Assembly (NCBI RefSeq): GCF_000699445.3 | Contig: NC_067202.1 | Coordinates: forward strand, 17,393,644-17,457,643 | Direction: 5' to 3' | Length of the DNA stretch: 64,000 bases | Origin: Schistosoma haematobium | Lineage: Eukaryota; Platyhelminthes; Trematoda; Strigeidida; Schistosomatidae | Shown: positions 22,154 to 33,854 of the stretch, one piece after another | Layout of the letters: every line of letters begins with the position of its first letter | Position numbering within the stretch: the first letter of the stretch is position 1 | Notes under the pieces: generated by a model | Databases searched by the model: none | Told to the model about the DNA's origin: nothing | The model's input: the letters and a program-made list of their open reading frames with translations, nothing else | Position numbers and translations under genes: made by a program

Positions 22154-22373
22154 TTGAGATCATTAGTCAATTGAAGCTAGACTACCATGAAAAACCTTGA
22201 CGCACTGGACGACCATTTCGTCCTATTGTGGGACTCCTCAGCAGTGCTCATCGTGGATAGAACAAAACGGACGTCCAGTGCTTCCAGGTTTTCCATGGTA
22301 GTCTAGCTTCAATTAATTCATGATCTCAACTGTTGAAATTACTACAATCTCCACAAAAACCCCTTCTGATACT
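22154..22373. mobile_element. SINE-B fold-back dimer with target duplication
   Basis: Minus arm to about 22248, plus arm from about 22250. AAAGAATAAAATAG (22140-22153) and AAAGAATAAATAG (22374-22386) flank it, a target duplication with one base indel. Confidence 0.82.
22202..22247 (-). ncRNA. hammerhead ribozyme, SINE-B
   Basis: On the minus strand: stem I GCACTG/CAGTGC (6 of 6), core CTGAGGA, stem II GTCC/GGAC, GAAA, stem III ATGG/TCGT with wobbles, cleavage after GTC. All invariant core bases are present. Confidence 0.75.
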
Positions 22374-22599
22374 AAAGAATAAATAGACAATAAACATTGC
22401 ATGGTTCGTTTATTTTTCAACCTTGATTTTAGCATGTTGCATTTCTAATGTCAAGGTCAATAACTATCCATTCTTGTTGTTGTGTGTTTTTTTTAAATAT
22501 TTTTGTTCTGAAATATTTCATTTGTGCATAATTTATTGATATATCTATATGTGTATGCATGTAGTAACTAACTAGCAACGTTCAAGATGTTTACGTAAA

Positions 22600-23110
22600 C
22601 AAGGGTTTGTGTTCGCTCTCTCTCGCTCTCTCTCTGTCGCTTGCTCTTTCTCTCTCTCTCGCTTTCTTTTTCATTTCTTCGAGCCAAATGGTATTATATA
22701 GGTCAATATTTCATTTGGATAAACCAATGCATATTTATCACGTTAACAATAAATCAACAAAGTCAATCAGCAATATTCTTGGTATTTTCTATACAGTATA
22801 ATGAAAACAGTAAGTGTTACAATATTTTTGTAATCTATAATTGAGGTATGTTTGTGTTGTGTGTATGTGTGTATGTGTGTGTGTGTGTGGATGGATGGAT
22901 ACGTGGGTGTTGGTTGATATATGTTCTAATGTTTATGTAATTAAGGGCCCAGTAAAGATACGAATTAACTAAATAGTCGAAATCAATTTGATGAAATGTA
23001 ATCATAGTTCTTCTTTTTAATAGAAATTTCATTCTTTTCATCAAATATCATTGCCAAAAACTTCTTTCGTTTTCTTTCTCTTTCTCTCTCTCTCTCGCTC
23101 TCTCTTTCAT
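22600..23110 (+). repeat. CT and GT simple repeats in intron
   Basis: CT-rich runs at about 22612-22670 and 23075-23106 and a GT run at about 22857-22890. No exon supported. Confidence 0.7.
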
Positions 23111-23214
23111 ATACCATCTAAATGACACTACATAAAAGGAGAGTAAAAGAAAATAAAGAAATTCCAAGTTTTTTTTGTTATTTTGAACTTTACTCATCAA
23201 TAAATAATGATTTT

Positions 23215-23515
23215 AATAGTTGAGATTGTGAATCCATTGAAGTTAGACCACTATGGAAAACGTGGAAGTACTAGACAGTCGTTTCATTCTAGTGTGGGAC
23301 TCCTCAGCAGTACGCATCCATGACTCTGCCTCACAAGATCCGAATCTAGGACCTATCAGTCACTTGCACGAGTGCTTAGTCTCTAGATCAGTGAGCAGGT
23401 ATCCAACAATGTTAATGTCTAATTTCAACTAATCCACAAAATTGAGTAATATGTCCATCATTGATTCATTATCTCAACTCTCAAAATTATTCTAATATAC
23501 ACAAAATGCCCTTCT
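23215..23515 (-). mobile_element. SINE-B with compensated ribozyme stem
   Basis: Ribozyme stem I reads GTACTG/TAGTAC instead of GCACTG/CAGTGC; five Watson-Crick pairs and one wobble remain. Core CTGAGGA intact, stem II weakened. Confidence 0.65.
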
Positions 23516-23889
23516 AATAAAAATAAGTAATCAATCAGATTTATTGAACTAAGTTGTTATTTGTGAATGCACTTTTAATCATAAACTAATCATTGCTGGA
23601 TTACAATTGAATACTTTAAAACACTGGATGGTTGTTTCGTTCTAATGTGCAAACGAACAACCTTACCACAGGAAGTTGAACTTAGAGTTTTGAACCTTTT
23701 TTGATTATTCATCTCAAATAATCTCTAATTTAAGTAAATAACTAATAGAAGTTTTTGAGATTTCCTGGTAGTATGAAACTATCAGTTCACATAAGATTTG
23801 ACTTTCGACCTTCAATCAAAATTTGATTTTTCATACTTTCAATTCTGATCTCTTAAATTTTTAATCGTAAATTTTGTTTAAGACATGGA

Positions 23890-24055
23890 AACACATCCAC
23901 CGTTAGACACATACAACATTGGAATCTGACTCAATGGATCAGTAGTTAAGGGTTAGAGAGCGAGATCGAAGGTCCCGGGTTCGACTCCCTATATCGTGGT
24001 CATGGATGTGTACAAAAACGATCATCTAGTGCTTCTAGGTTTTAAGTTATGTGAT
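23890..24055 (+). mobile_element. SINE-B, plus copy
   Basis: Leader remnant, A-box-like region, B box (gggttcgactccc) and a deleted ribozyme. Lies tail to tail with the next copy. Confidence 0.6.
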
Positions 24056-24395
24056 TGAGATCTTGAACCGATTGATGTTAAACCAACATTGAAAACCTGG
24101 AAGCACTGGATGGCCGTTTCGTTCTATTGTGGAACTCTTCAGCAGTGCGTATTCATGGTCGGAATTCAGTGCCTTCGGTCTCACCTGCGGAGGCTTAACT
24201 TATGGACCACTGAATTGGTATCTAGCATTGTTAGTGTCTAACCTCAATCAATCCACGAAATCGTGCGACCATCTTCCATTGTACTGAGGTAGATACCTAT
24301 CTCTACCCGACACGGATTAGCTCCACTGGTCAGGGCTTCTAACTAGAACTTCGAGAATTCCTTCAAGAATGTAGTTAGTTTTGATCTAACAAAGA
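24056..24395 (-). mobile_element. SINE-B, minus full-length copy
   Basis: Tail, ribozyme, weak B box, A box and leader. Confidence 0.7.
24103..24148 (-). ncRNA. hammerhead ribozyme, SINE-B
   Basis: Stem I GCACTG/CAGTGC perfect, core CTGAAGA, stem II GTTC/GAAC perfect (differs from GTCC/GGAC on both strands), GAAA, stem III ACGG/CCAT with one mismatch. Confidence 0.75.
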
Positions 24396-24599
24396 TCACT
24401 TGATGATCTGAGCTATGAAAATTAAATAGACTGTTGAAATACAACCTTTTTAACTTTGGTAATCAGACCTAATATAAGCATCTCTTAAACGAGGCGAAGT
24501 ATAAACTACTCTAATTAGAATAATAGTTGGTGTAATCAATGATTGGAGAATTATCAATGACATTGATCAAATTATTTAGTATTCAGCTAAATGCTTCCA

Positions 24600-24910
24600 T
24601 TGACTAGAAATAATCACAGTTTTGAACTCTGGCGTTTGTGAACAAGAACTCAATTGGGGCCAACCCAATTTATTATTCAATGGTCAATTACAGAGTTCTT
24701 TGGCAAATTGTAAAACCTATTATACATTAAGTACTTTATTTACAAATGTTTCATCACTTGTTCTTTATATTGTTCATGATTCTTTCAATTCACAATTCAG
24801 TCCTGTTTTCTACATTTCAATCTTCTCAACCTTCTTTTAACAGGCATCCAACATTGGATTCGTGTTATATGCTACTTATATCTGTCAACATTAGTAGTAT
24901 ACCTCATATA
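24600..24910 (+). repeat. dispersed repeat X, extended copy
   Basis: Matches the 960 unit from about 24760. Left part is shared in outline with other X copies. Confidence 0.45.
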
Positions 24911-25139
24911 ACTTCTATCCCAATACGGAAGAGAATTTGGGATATTTATTTTTTGTGGTAAGTATTCTACCATTTAATCATTCAGTTACTAGCCAATTGA
25001 TTCGTGGCATAACAGTACACAAGTATTATAAAGATGTATTAGTGTCCAATGACAAATCATCAGATAATACTAACTCTACAGGTCATAAATTATGAATGAA
25101 AATTGAAGAAATCCATTTTAAAAGTATGTCCTGATCTAA

Positions 25140-25330
25140 TTCAGTCAATCAGTCAGTAACAATGTAGAACTTCGTACGTACATACATTAGTTCGAGTTGC
25201 CACACCACATTAGCACAGAGACGCAGTAGTCGATTCAAATCCCGTAGTGGTAGAGGCGGTAAGAGTATAAGCAGTAATCGGGAACATTAGGGCTTGAAGA
25301 TGTTATTCAAGGAGTATAATCCAGTGAAAT
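25140..25330 (-). mobile_element. LINE-2 3' end fragment
   Basis: Starts at the tcagtcaatcagtcagtaac tail. Diverged body. Confidence 0.5.
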
Positions 25331-25599
25331 AAATTTGAAAAGACAAGAAAATAAAGGGACATGAAGAATTCAGAAGATTAGAATTTGAGAGAACACAAGG
25401 AGTGAATGGACCTGCGCCATTGCAGACGACCTAATTCAAGCTATGAAGTCTAATTTGTTAGGTATTAAACCAGACTTTAATCAGTGTTATGCCCATTTTG
25501 AAGCCTAAACATAATAGACCTGATTAAATCTACCGTCACGAATAGTATATACTACTGAGATGTCTCACTATTGTATTGTTAATGCAATCATTTATATAA

Positions 25600-25740
25600 A
25601 TGACACTTTTCCCGAAACTAAGATCCTGAGTTCAACTCCTGGCTGGTGGTTTGTGGACATGTTAGGACGAAACAGTTATCCTTTGTCTTGAAGTGTCAAA
25701 TAGTTATTTACCTTAAACCGGTTCGTGATATCAATAAAAT
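25600..25740 (+). mobile_element. SINE-B, diverged
   Basis: B-box-like gagttcaactcc, ggacgaaac and the tail remain. Confidence 0.45.
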
Positions 25741-26039
25741 GGAATAATCTCTACAATCCTATATTGGTAATTAAAACTGTTGCTATAGGGTTAGTTATTA
25801 TTTGATACTCTGTTCTAATTTTATTAGTAATATCATTTTGGCTATGCTCTATGCCAAGACTATTACATCACGTTAAGTAATACATCATCTATGTATATAT
25901 ATCTGAATCATCGTAATTGACAACGTATAATGGATTGGAATTTATAATGTCACATGGTATCTTACTCACAAAAGCGTATACACGTCCCGTAAATGTAATT
26001 CTATTGTGATTAAATAATACGATTTAACTTGTTGATTCT

Positions 26040-26162
26040 GGTTACCGTTTTTCAGCAAAGTTGTTTTCTACGGGATGTAGTTACCGATCCTATACCCAAC
26101 CCTCTTCCTTTACCCGGGCTTGAGACCGACAGTAGCCTTAGAAGAGCTACAGGCGGAGTTGA
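26040..26162 (+). repeat. dispersed repeat V
   Basis: ttttctacgggatg to agagctacaggcggagttg. Related segments at 49385-49690 (interrupted by a SINE-B) and 61005-61105. Confidence 0.45.
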
Positions 26163-26700
26163 GTATCTGATGCAGACGTAAAGGCGAGAATTGACGTAGC
26201 AACGACATCATTCCTACAATTGAAAAACATATGCAACTTAAAACAAATGTCTTTTAAAAATTATCAATGTCACATTCTTCAATACGAACTTCAACATAGT
26301 TCTACTGTGTGGAGCCGGGACTTCGAGAAATACCACAACCATCACTAAAGAAATACAATTGTCTACACAAGATACTCGATATCCGTTGACCGGATACCAT
26401 CAACAACAACGTACTATGTGAGAGAACAAACCAACTTTCATATGAAGAGAAAATTGGGAAAAGATGTTGGAAGTGGATAGGACATACATTGAGGAAATCA
26501 TCAAACTGCATTACGAAGCAAACGTTAACTTTAAATCCTGAAGGCGAAAGGAAAAGAGACCAAAGAACACACTTCGTCAAGCCCTGGAAACAGACATGTA
26601 AAGAAGGAATATCAACTGGAATGGATTGACCAAAACAGAATTGGATGAAGAATGGTAGTGAGCGGCCTAAGCTCCTCCATGAGGAGTAACATGCATAATT
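26163..26700 (+). mobile_element. RTE-like LINE 3' half
   Basis: Begins at the segment equivalent to DADVKARI and runs to the gtaacatgcataattaagta end. Frameshifts and stops throughout. Confidence 0.65.
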
Positions 26701-26905
26701 AAGTAAATAATACAATGTGTAAACTTCTTCATTCTTAATAGTGACGGTATGTTTACTAAGATCTTTTAATGTAAACATTCCAGATATTTATAAGATACTA
26801 TTGATCATATCAATCAGAAATTCAATGAAAATATAACATCGACGGAAAATATTTCAACAATGAATCTCGTTGAATGAGGAATAAGATTTTCCTTCAATGA
26901 CGTTG

Positions 26906-27339
<434 letters not shown>

Positions 27340-27465
27340 ATCCACACATCGTTCTCTAAATACCTCCTGTGCTCTCAATCGATAAATCCGACATTAATTT
27401 GCATTTTTGTTGTTACCTGGCAATGAATATAAACAACCCTTTTCATGTATATCAATTTACTGACT

Positions 27466-27467
27466 AT

Positions 27468-27508
<41 letters not shown>
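27466..27508 (+). repeat. TAC microsatellite
   Basis: About 14 TAC units. Confidence 0.85.
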
Positions 27509-27784
27509 AGCAGAAATTTTAAAGTCACAAAGGCATTATGTAATCCACATAAAGTAGTCGGATCGATTTGTTGTTGAATGAATTGATTAAATTTAAGAAT
27601 CATATGAATGAGACTTATTATGTCATCAAATGGTAGAAATGAACATGGTTTGTTTATAAACAAGACACAATTGAACATTAAATATATAGACATATATATA
27701 TTCATATTCGCGCTTTAATATACAAGGTCAAATTAAAAGGGGAAAAACCTGCTAAAAGATTGGGACAAATGAACTTTTTCATTA

Positions 27785-27835
27785 TGTTCACATAGTATTG
27801 TTTACTTGAATCTTCCCATTGATTTTTAGGACTGC
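27785..27835 (-). mobile_element. SINE-A tail fragment
   Basis: Short tail (attgtttacttgaatcttcc). Confidence 0.45.
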
Positions 27836-28131
27836 TTGAATTCACAAGCAGGACATTGGGCAATTAAAACACCATAGGATGACGAAATCAGTAGAATGTC
27901 TTGAGCAAGTCTAAACATTTATAGATAGTACATAGACAATTATAACCGATTAGACAATTCGGACTTCGCAGATAACTTAGCCCTCTGATCCCATACACAT
28001 AAACAAATGTAGATGAAGACAACTAGTGTAGCACCAGCTTCTGTATCAGTAGGCCTCAAAGGAAAAAGTAAGATCCTTAAATACAACATGGAGAACACCA
28101 ACCCAATCATACTTGATGGAGAAGCTCTGGA

Positions 28132-28914
28132 GGCGAGACTCTAGTTGACGGACGAGCCAATCAGAAGCGTTTGAGAGGTTTCAAGGTCACGGCGCCAACT
28201 TCAATGCTTAATGCTAACGTACGATCGGTTCATAGGGAATTTCGTACAAAATACGGTAATTGAGTGGCTATAAGAAATGAAACAGCGAGATTACAACTTG
28301 CGGTATAATATAATAGATCTCGGATTTTAACGCGAAAGCTTCTCGTGAATTTGGCTAAATAAATTTCTGGCATTATAGGTGATGTCAGTTCGTGATGAAA
28401 ACCCTGTATATAATTCTTAACTAAGGCAAATTATGACAATTATCGCGAACTGGATAATAAAAGCACCATTAACACTGGCTGCAGCCAGGTACTACATTAT
28501 ATACGGATGATTGGAGAGCGTACAGACTCCTACATAGGCTTGGTTATGTGTATCATGTCGTTATACAAAAGTGGCATTCTGTGTACTCAACAATTGGAGT
28601 GCACACAAACAATATTGAAGGTATGTGGTCGAGGCTGAAAGGGTTTCTGAAAATTTTTTATGACTCCAGAGGTCGAATATTCTGTAGCAATATGGATGAG
28701 TTCCTCTGTTATATGCGTTATAAATTTGGAGCCTTTGAACCTCTTTCTAACCTTGACAGGTTTTTGAACCACTTATAAAAAATGTATCCACTTCCTTTCT
28801 TTGGTTTCGCATAATATATATTTTTACTCAATACTGACTGTTTGATGATTGGCTTATATTTCTCAAAGTCACTTAAGATTCGTTCATAGGTCGTCCGTAA
28901 ATTAGAGTCTCGCC
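28132..28914 (+). mobile_element. Merlin DNA transposon, internally deleted, 783 bp
   Basis: Terminal inverted repeats GGCGAGACTCTAGTTGACGG and (reversed) GGCGAGACTCTAATTTACGG. Flanked by gctctgga (28124-28131) and gctgtgga (28915-28922), an 8-base duplication with one mismatch as expected for Merlin. Contains the C-terminal part of the transposase. Confidence 0.85.
28473..28778 (+). pseudogene. Merlin (IS1016-like) transposase, C-terminal fragment
   Basis: The reading frame opens after a stop at 28470-28472. It contains PGTTLYTDDWRAY, carrying the second catalytic Asp, and STIGVHTNNIEGMWSRLKGF with the catalytic Glu in the NNIEGMW box, then MDEFLCYMRYKF typical of the family end. The DDE catalytic triad cuts and joins DNA ends at the element's inverted repeats. 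The N-terminal zinc-binding region and the first Asp are missing, so this copy cannot act alone. It lies within the inverted repeats of 28132-28914. Confidence 0.8.
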
Positions 28915-29534
28915 GCTGTGGAAGAGGTGGAATCTTTCACGTACCTGGGACGCATCAGCGATGAACAAGGAGGATCAAAATCGGACCTAAAGGCGAGGAT
29001 TGGCAAAGCAAGGGTCGCATTCCTACAATTGAAGAACATATGGAACTCAAAACAACTTTCAACCAATATCAAAGTCAGAATCTTCAATATGAACATCAAG
29101 GCAGTTCTATTGTACGGAGCTGAAACTTGGAGAACTACAACAACCATAATCAAGAAGGTGCAAGTATTTATAAATAGCTGTCTATGCAAGATACTCAACA
29201 TCCATTGGCCGGATACCATCAACAACAGCCTTCTCTAGAAGAGAACAAACCAGATTCCAGATGAACAGGAAATAAGGAAAAGACGATGGAAATGAATAGA
29301 ACATACATTACACAAATCATCAAACTGCATTACGAGGCAACTACTAACTTGGAATCCTGAAGAGAAGCGGAAAAGAGGAAGCCAAAGAACACATTACATC
29401 GGGAAATACAATCAGATATGAAAAGGATGAATAACAACTGGAAAGAGCTGGTAATGATTGTTGAGGACATGGTTGAATGAAGAATACTGGTGAGCGGCCT
29501 ATACTCCTACACAAGAAGTAACAGGCTTTATTAT

Positions 29535-30440
29535 TCCATCATAATGTTCAATTAATTTTTAAACGGAATTTCATCAACATTATTGATTTATTAGTGCAAA
29601 TTACTTTTGATTAATCAATAATAAATGTGATTGTATCAACTATTTGTGGGTGTGTAATGTAAAGTCCTAACACTAAACTATTAATACTGACGAAAATTGT
29701 TAGAATAAGTTTCTGTTTTTTGTTGTTGTTGTTGTACAGAAAACAGATGAATGACACCTTTTGTATAAGTGTACGTGCATGCATGTATGCATGTATGTGT
29801 GCGTGTGTGTTTGTGCGGGGGGTGCTAATCATTTTACCACTATTTAAAAGTACATTGTACTCTTTATATTTGTTCTATTAGTTACCTAATGATACTGAAT
29901 AAAACTCACATGACTACTAAGTAATAGAAGAGATTTTTGAAAAAAAAATTTCGGGACAAACATACAAATAGAATTTTAACTCTAATAACCAATTAGAATT
30001 ATGATTGTGTGTGTGTGTGTGTATTTGTGAAGACCCGAAAACACAAAAAACAACAACAACCAAAAAACATACAACTATGAGTTCAAGATTATCAATACCA
30101 ATAAGCTGAAGTTTATGAAATATATAGATCATTCTAGACCTATAATATCATCTGATGATCATAGATACTAAATTCTTTTGTGTGTGTGTGTGTTTGTGTT
30201 TGTATGTGTATACATAGTGCAGTTAGATAGATCTCTCTGTATGTGTGTGTGTGTATGTGTATGGTGTATGGTGTATATTGTATCTACGCCTATTCATTTG
30301 ATCTTATTATTGAACCTAAATATATAATCACTTGATATAACAATGACATACATTAACTCTTCTTGGATTATCAAATACTACTTATTATAATAATAATAGA
30401 AATAGAATTCATTTCATTTCATCAACGTTTTAATAGTTAA
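29535..30440. other. non-coding stretch with GT-rich runs
   Basis: GT or TG runs near 29790-29815, 30003-30022, 30178-30200 and 30240-30262. No exon or element recognised. Confidence 0.45.
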
Positions 30441-30445
30441 CCATT

Positions 30446-30525
30446 GTGGATTACGTAACAGATATCTATATATATCACTTCTTTCTAAATCTTTACTCTA
30501 TTTACAGCATCCATTTGTACTACTG

Positions 30526-30617
<92 letters not shown>

Positions 30618-30820
30618 ATACTACTAATACTACTGTAAACATTACAATTAGTAACTATACCAATGTATGTAGATGTAAAGAAGTATAGATATGTATTACT
30701 GATCATGTACATCACAATAATAATGATAATAATGATGAATTCTTTTATTCAGAATGAATGACAAGTATTAGTATTATTACTATTGAATGAATAATTAAAT
30801 ATACATCTATATATATAGTG
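30446..30820 (+). promoter_or_regulatory. possible 5' UTR or promoter region of an alternative first exon
   Basis: The stretch before the ATG at 30822 is non-repetitive except for a TAC microsatellite (about 30524-30612). It carries in-frame stops, including the TGA touching the ATG. If 30822 is a true start, the transcription start should lie here. No TATA box or other element can be assigned with confidence. Confidence 0.2.
30524..30612 (+). repeat. TAC microsatellite
   Basis: Mostly perfect TAC units upstream of the ATG at 30822. Confidence 0.9.
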
Positions 30821-30821
30821 A

Positions 30822-31596
30822 ATGGCTAGTCAAGCAAGTAGAATGGAAAGTAAATTATATACAAGTCATTTAATGAATTCATCAACAACTCCAACTATTA
30901 CAACTAAATCTACATTACCTATTATTGATCAAGATGGATATACAAGAAGTTATTTTAAAGAACCTATTCCATCATCATCATCATCATCATTATTATTCTC
31001 ATCAACACCATTGTTCACTTCAACTCATCCTAGAATTGTATCATCAAAAGATATTGGAAATAATAATAATATAAATGATAATACTATTGAAACATACACT
31101 AAACGTACTATTCATAATAATGAATTAGGATCTAGATTATCACCAATAATAACAAATAGACAATCAAATGAATTCATGATGAAATCTACGGAACCATCAT
31201 CACCAATAGTGGATTATTTATTATATGATGCACCAGCATGGATGAGACAATCTAAAATAAAAAATCATAAAGTAATTAGTAGTGTGAATAGTAGTTCAAC
31301 AATATCTTCTAATATTATAACAACAACAGCGGCAGCAGCCGCAGCGAGAACACCAGTAGTGACAACAATATCACCATCATCTAATATAACGCATATTGTA
31401 AATGATACAAAACCTAATACAGATAATATTACAATTATACATAAGGAGAATGTAAAGAATATGAATTCTGGTAGTCGAATAACAATACAATCCGATTTAA
31501 GTAATAATAATAATAATGATCATTTTATACGATCATCAAGTCCTCGATCGAATGGATCATTTCGATTTGTAAAATCTGGATCACGTAAATTTCCAG
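30822..31596 (+). CDS. probable alternative first coding exon, Ser/Thr/Asn-rich
   Basis: ATG directly after an in-frame TGA, then 258 codons to a GTAAGG donor (ccag|gtaagg) at 31597, leaving one base. The protein starts MASQASRMESKLYTSHLMN, contains Ser and Ala runs, the segment VDYLLYDAPAWMRQSKIKNH near residue 130, and ends in a basic SNGSFRFVKSGSRKFP. No signal peptide or membrane segment. The one-base exit fits the 43068 exon, so a shorter isoform starting here could share the downstream exons with the longer transcript. It could also be the first exon of an independent gene. Codon use is A/T-rich like the other exons. Family not recognised. Confidence 0.6.
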
Positions 31597-31624
31597 GTAA
31601 GGTAAATAATAGTACACATTCTTG

Positions 31625-32135
31625 TTAAGTTTTGGATTGAGATCATGAATTGATCGATGTTAGATCACTATTGAGAAGCTGAGATTACTGGAAGTTGGTT
31701 TTGTTCTAGTATGAGACTCCTCAGCAGTACGCATTCACTATCAAATGTGAAAATACTACAACCTCTACAAATCCTCATTCTAATAATAATCATGTGCTTA
31801 CTAATCACTAGGTTCAAGATGGATTTCTTAAAGTACTAGTGAGAAGTCATGACCAGTAGAGTTTAGTTTGTGCCGGGTAGAGACAGTTATTTACCTCAGA
31901 CAATCGATAAGAGGTTGCGCAAGATTATGGATCGATTGAAGTTAGAAATTAACACGGTTGGATACCGGTTCAGTGGATAAGAGGTTAAGTCTTCGCCTGT
32001 TAGACCGAAGGTCTTAATTTTGAATCATGGATGTACACTTCTAAGGAGTCCCATACTAGGACGAAACGGTCGCCTAGTGCTTCCAAGTTTTCAGTGATGG
32101 CATAACTTAGATCGACTCGTGAATTCAACCTTAAA
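31625..32135. mobile_element. SINE-B, head-to-head pair
   Basis: Minus tail and ribozyme (to about 31745), then a plus unit with tail remnant, leader, A box, altered B box, ribozyme remnant (ctaaggagtcccatactagg) and tail. Confidence 0.65.
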
Positions 32136-32795
32136 ACATACATTTAATCGTAATGTTGATCAAAGGCAAACTTATTTTTCCACTTAGAGAGTGAACATTT
32201 TAGTTAAATGTTATTCTTATTAATATGTATTACCCACCATTAAGGTTTCTGCATTGAAAGTTTATGGTATCTTTTTCTCATGGGAATACATTACAGTCAC
32301 TGTATATTAGGTGAGTTATTGAATATTGTAGTTGGTTAGATATTAGAAACACATTGTTAAAATATGTGAATAGTTACGATGGCAAATAGTTCAGTGATTT
32401 AGTCAGTGCTTTGAATTTCTAACGATTTAACTACATTCTCACCACTACCCCGTTTTTGTATCACTAATGTGTTGATTAGTATGCGTAAGATGGTGTAGAC
32501 GATTTGTGATTAAGGTTGGATGGTTTCATTGAAGTTTAGTTCAATGAGCTGCGTTGTTTGTTTGGTTGTGAATCTTTCGATGTTCAAAAGAATCAAGAAG
32601 ACTTCATGAATGCTTCATCTCAGTGAAAAAAACTCCCTGCTCATTCTTTATTATGTAAGGAAACAAGAGATAACTACAGTAGAATTTATGGATTGAATAT
32701 ATTTGTCTATGGAAGTAGATATCATGGTAACGGTATAGTGAATGAACACTTAGGTGGGAGAAACTAGATTATTGTCTCATGCATTATCACACAGT
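32136..32795. other. intron DNA, little recognisable
   Basis: A very diverged Penelope terminal repeat may lie at about 32505-32610. Otherwise nothing identified. Confidence 0.35.
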
Positions 32796-32799
32796 AATT

Positions 32800-33020
32800 T
32801 AGTAAAATGTGAAAATCTTACATTAAATACATCTACTTCGATGTTGTTTTTACAAGCTTCGCCGTCCCTTCATTCCTGTTGTTATCTCGATTGTTTTCAG
32901 TTTTCCTCATCTCTTCTCTTCATTTTAATCTTCTCAACTTTCTGCTCGTAGATATTTGACTTCCGATCGATGTTACATACTACTTATATCTGCAAATATA
33001 AGTAGCATACAACATAGTGG
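32800..33020 (+). repeat. dispersed repeat X
   Basis: Same terminal palindrome-like actacttatatctgcaaata. Confidence 0.5.
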
Positions 33021-33162
33021 GACCGTTTGTCAACATTTGAAAATAAATATGAATGTCAACTAGTCACTGTTTAAAAACTTGTGTTTACTTTTCTTAACAT
33101 ATTTATAATTATAACTTCTCAACAGAGCACACAGTATTGAACTATGGCCACATTCCCGATGG

Positions 33163-33314
33163 ATCGATATAATTCGATTTTCGTGGCATACAGGTTTTCA
33201 CACCGAGTCACCAATACTTGGAACCTGCTGCCCGAAGCAGTGGTGTCCGCACCTTCAATTGACTCTTTCAAGAGAAAACTGGACATTCACAGAAGTATAC
33301 TAGAAAAGGAATAA
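33163..33314 (+). pseudogene. CR1-like LINE reverse-transcriptase C-terminus
   Basis: The frame without an ATG reads FSHRVTNTWNLLPEAVVSAP followed by SIDSFKRKLDIH and a stop. This is the short conserved C-terminal block of CR1/jockey-group LINE proteins. A ctgaaatctgaat repeat follows and is probably the element's tail. Only the last part survives, so it is a 5'-truncated insertion. Confidence 0.6.
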
Positions 33315-33654
33315 CATAGGCCGTATGCCTTCTGTCCTTACTACACAAATCTGAAATCTGAATCTGAAATCTAATTCACACTAGTTTATGCCCAAATATT
33401 TTTTTGAACTGTATCCAGTGAAGCGAGTATTATTGTGGTGTGTTAGTACTGTGCACGTAGAGGATTCGTACTAGTAAGCCCTTACAGAGTATACGACGTC
33501 TATATCAAGTCGATAAACCTTTCTTAATAAGAAATTGGACAATGTAGACTTAAGCACATTGGTAAGTATGAGATTTGGACGAATACACACTATTAGTTAA
33601 GATTTGAATTCTTTTTCTGAAGAGACATAAATACACTATGGGTTGAAAATTTGA

Positions 33655-33790
33655 AAAACTTTCTAAGCAAAACAGTGGTCTTGAGGTCCATCGTTTGAGC
33701 GCGAGACCGAAAGTCCCGGGTTCGAGTCTCATGTGAGGGATTATGGATATGCACTGCTGGGGAGTCCCATACTACGAGGTAGATATATTA
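33655..33790 (+). mobile_element. SINE-B, truncated plus copy
   Basis: B box (gggttcgagtctc) and the first half of the ribozyme (ctggggagtcccatactacg). Confidence 0.6.
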
Positions 33791-33854
33791 GTATATGGGA
33801 TTTGCAGAATTTACAGACTTTGAACAATTCAAATCACCGGACTATCTTAGCTAA

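Larger units (their letters stand above)
27930..29530 (+). mobile_element. RTE-like LINE copy split by a Merlin element
   Basis: Left part has the catalytic box (SDFADNLAL) up to ILDGEALE. Right part resumes at EVESFTYLGRISDEQGG and continues GKARVAFLQLKNIWNSKQLS to the C-terminus. The two halves join in register once 28132-28914 is removed. Later frameshifts and stops. Confidence 0.8.

Noticed and set aside
28587..28772. Minus-strand ORF opposite the Merlin transposase
   Set aside because: Shadow of the plus-strand frame, which carries recognisable transposase motifs.
28902..29225. Minus-strand ORF over the RTE-like copy
   Set aside because: The plus strand encodes the LINE C-terminal region. 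The opposite frame is open by chance.
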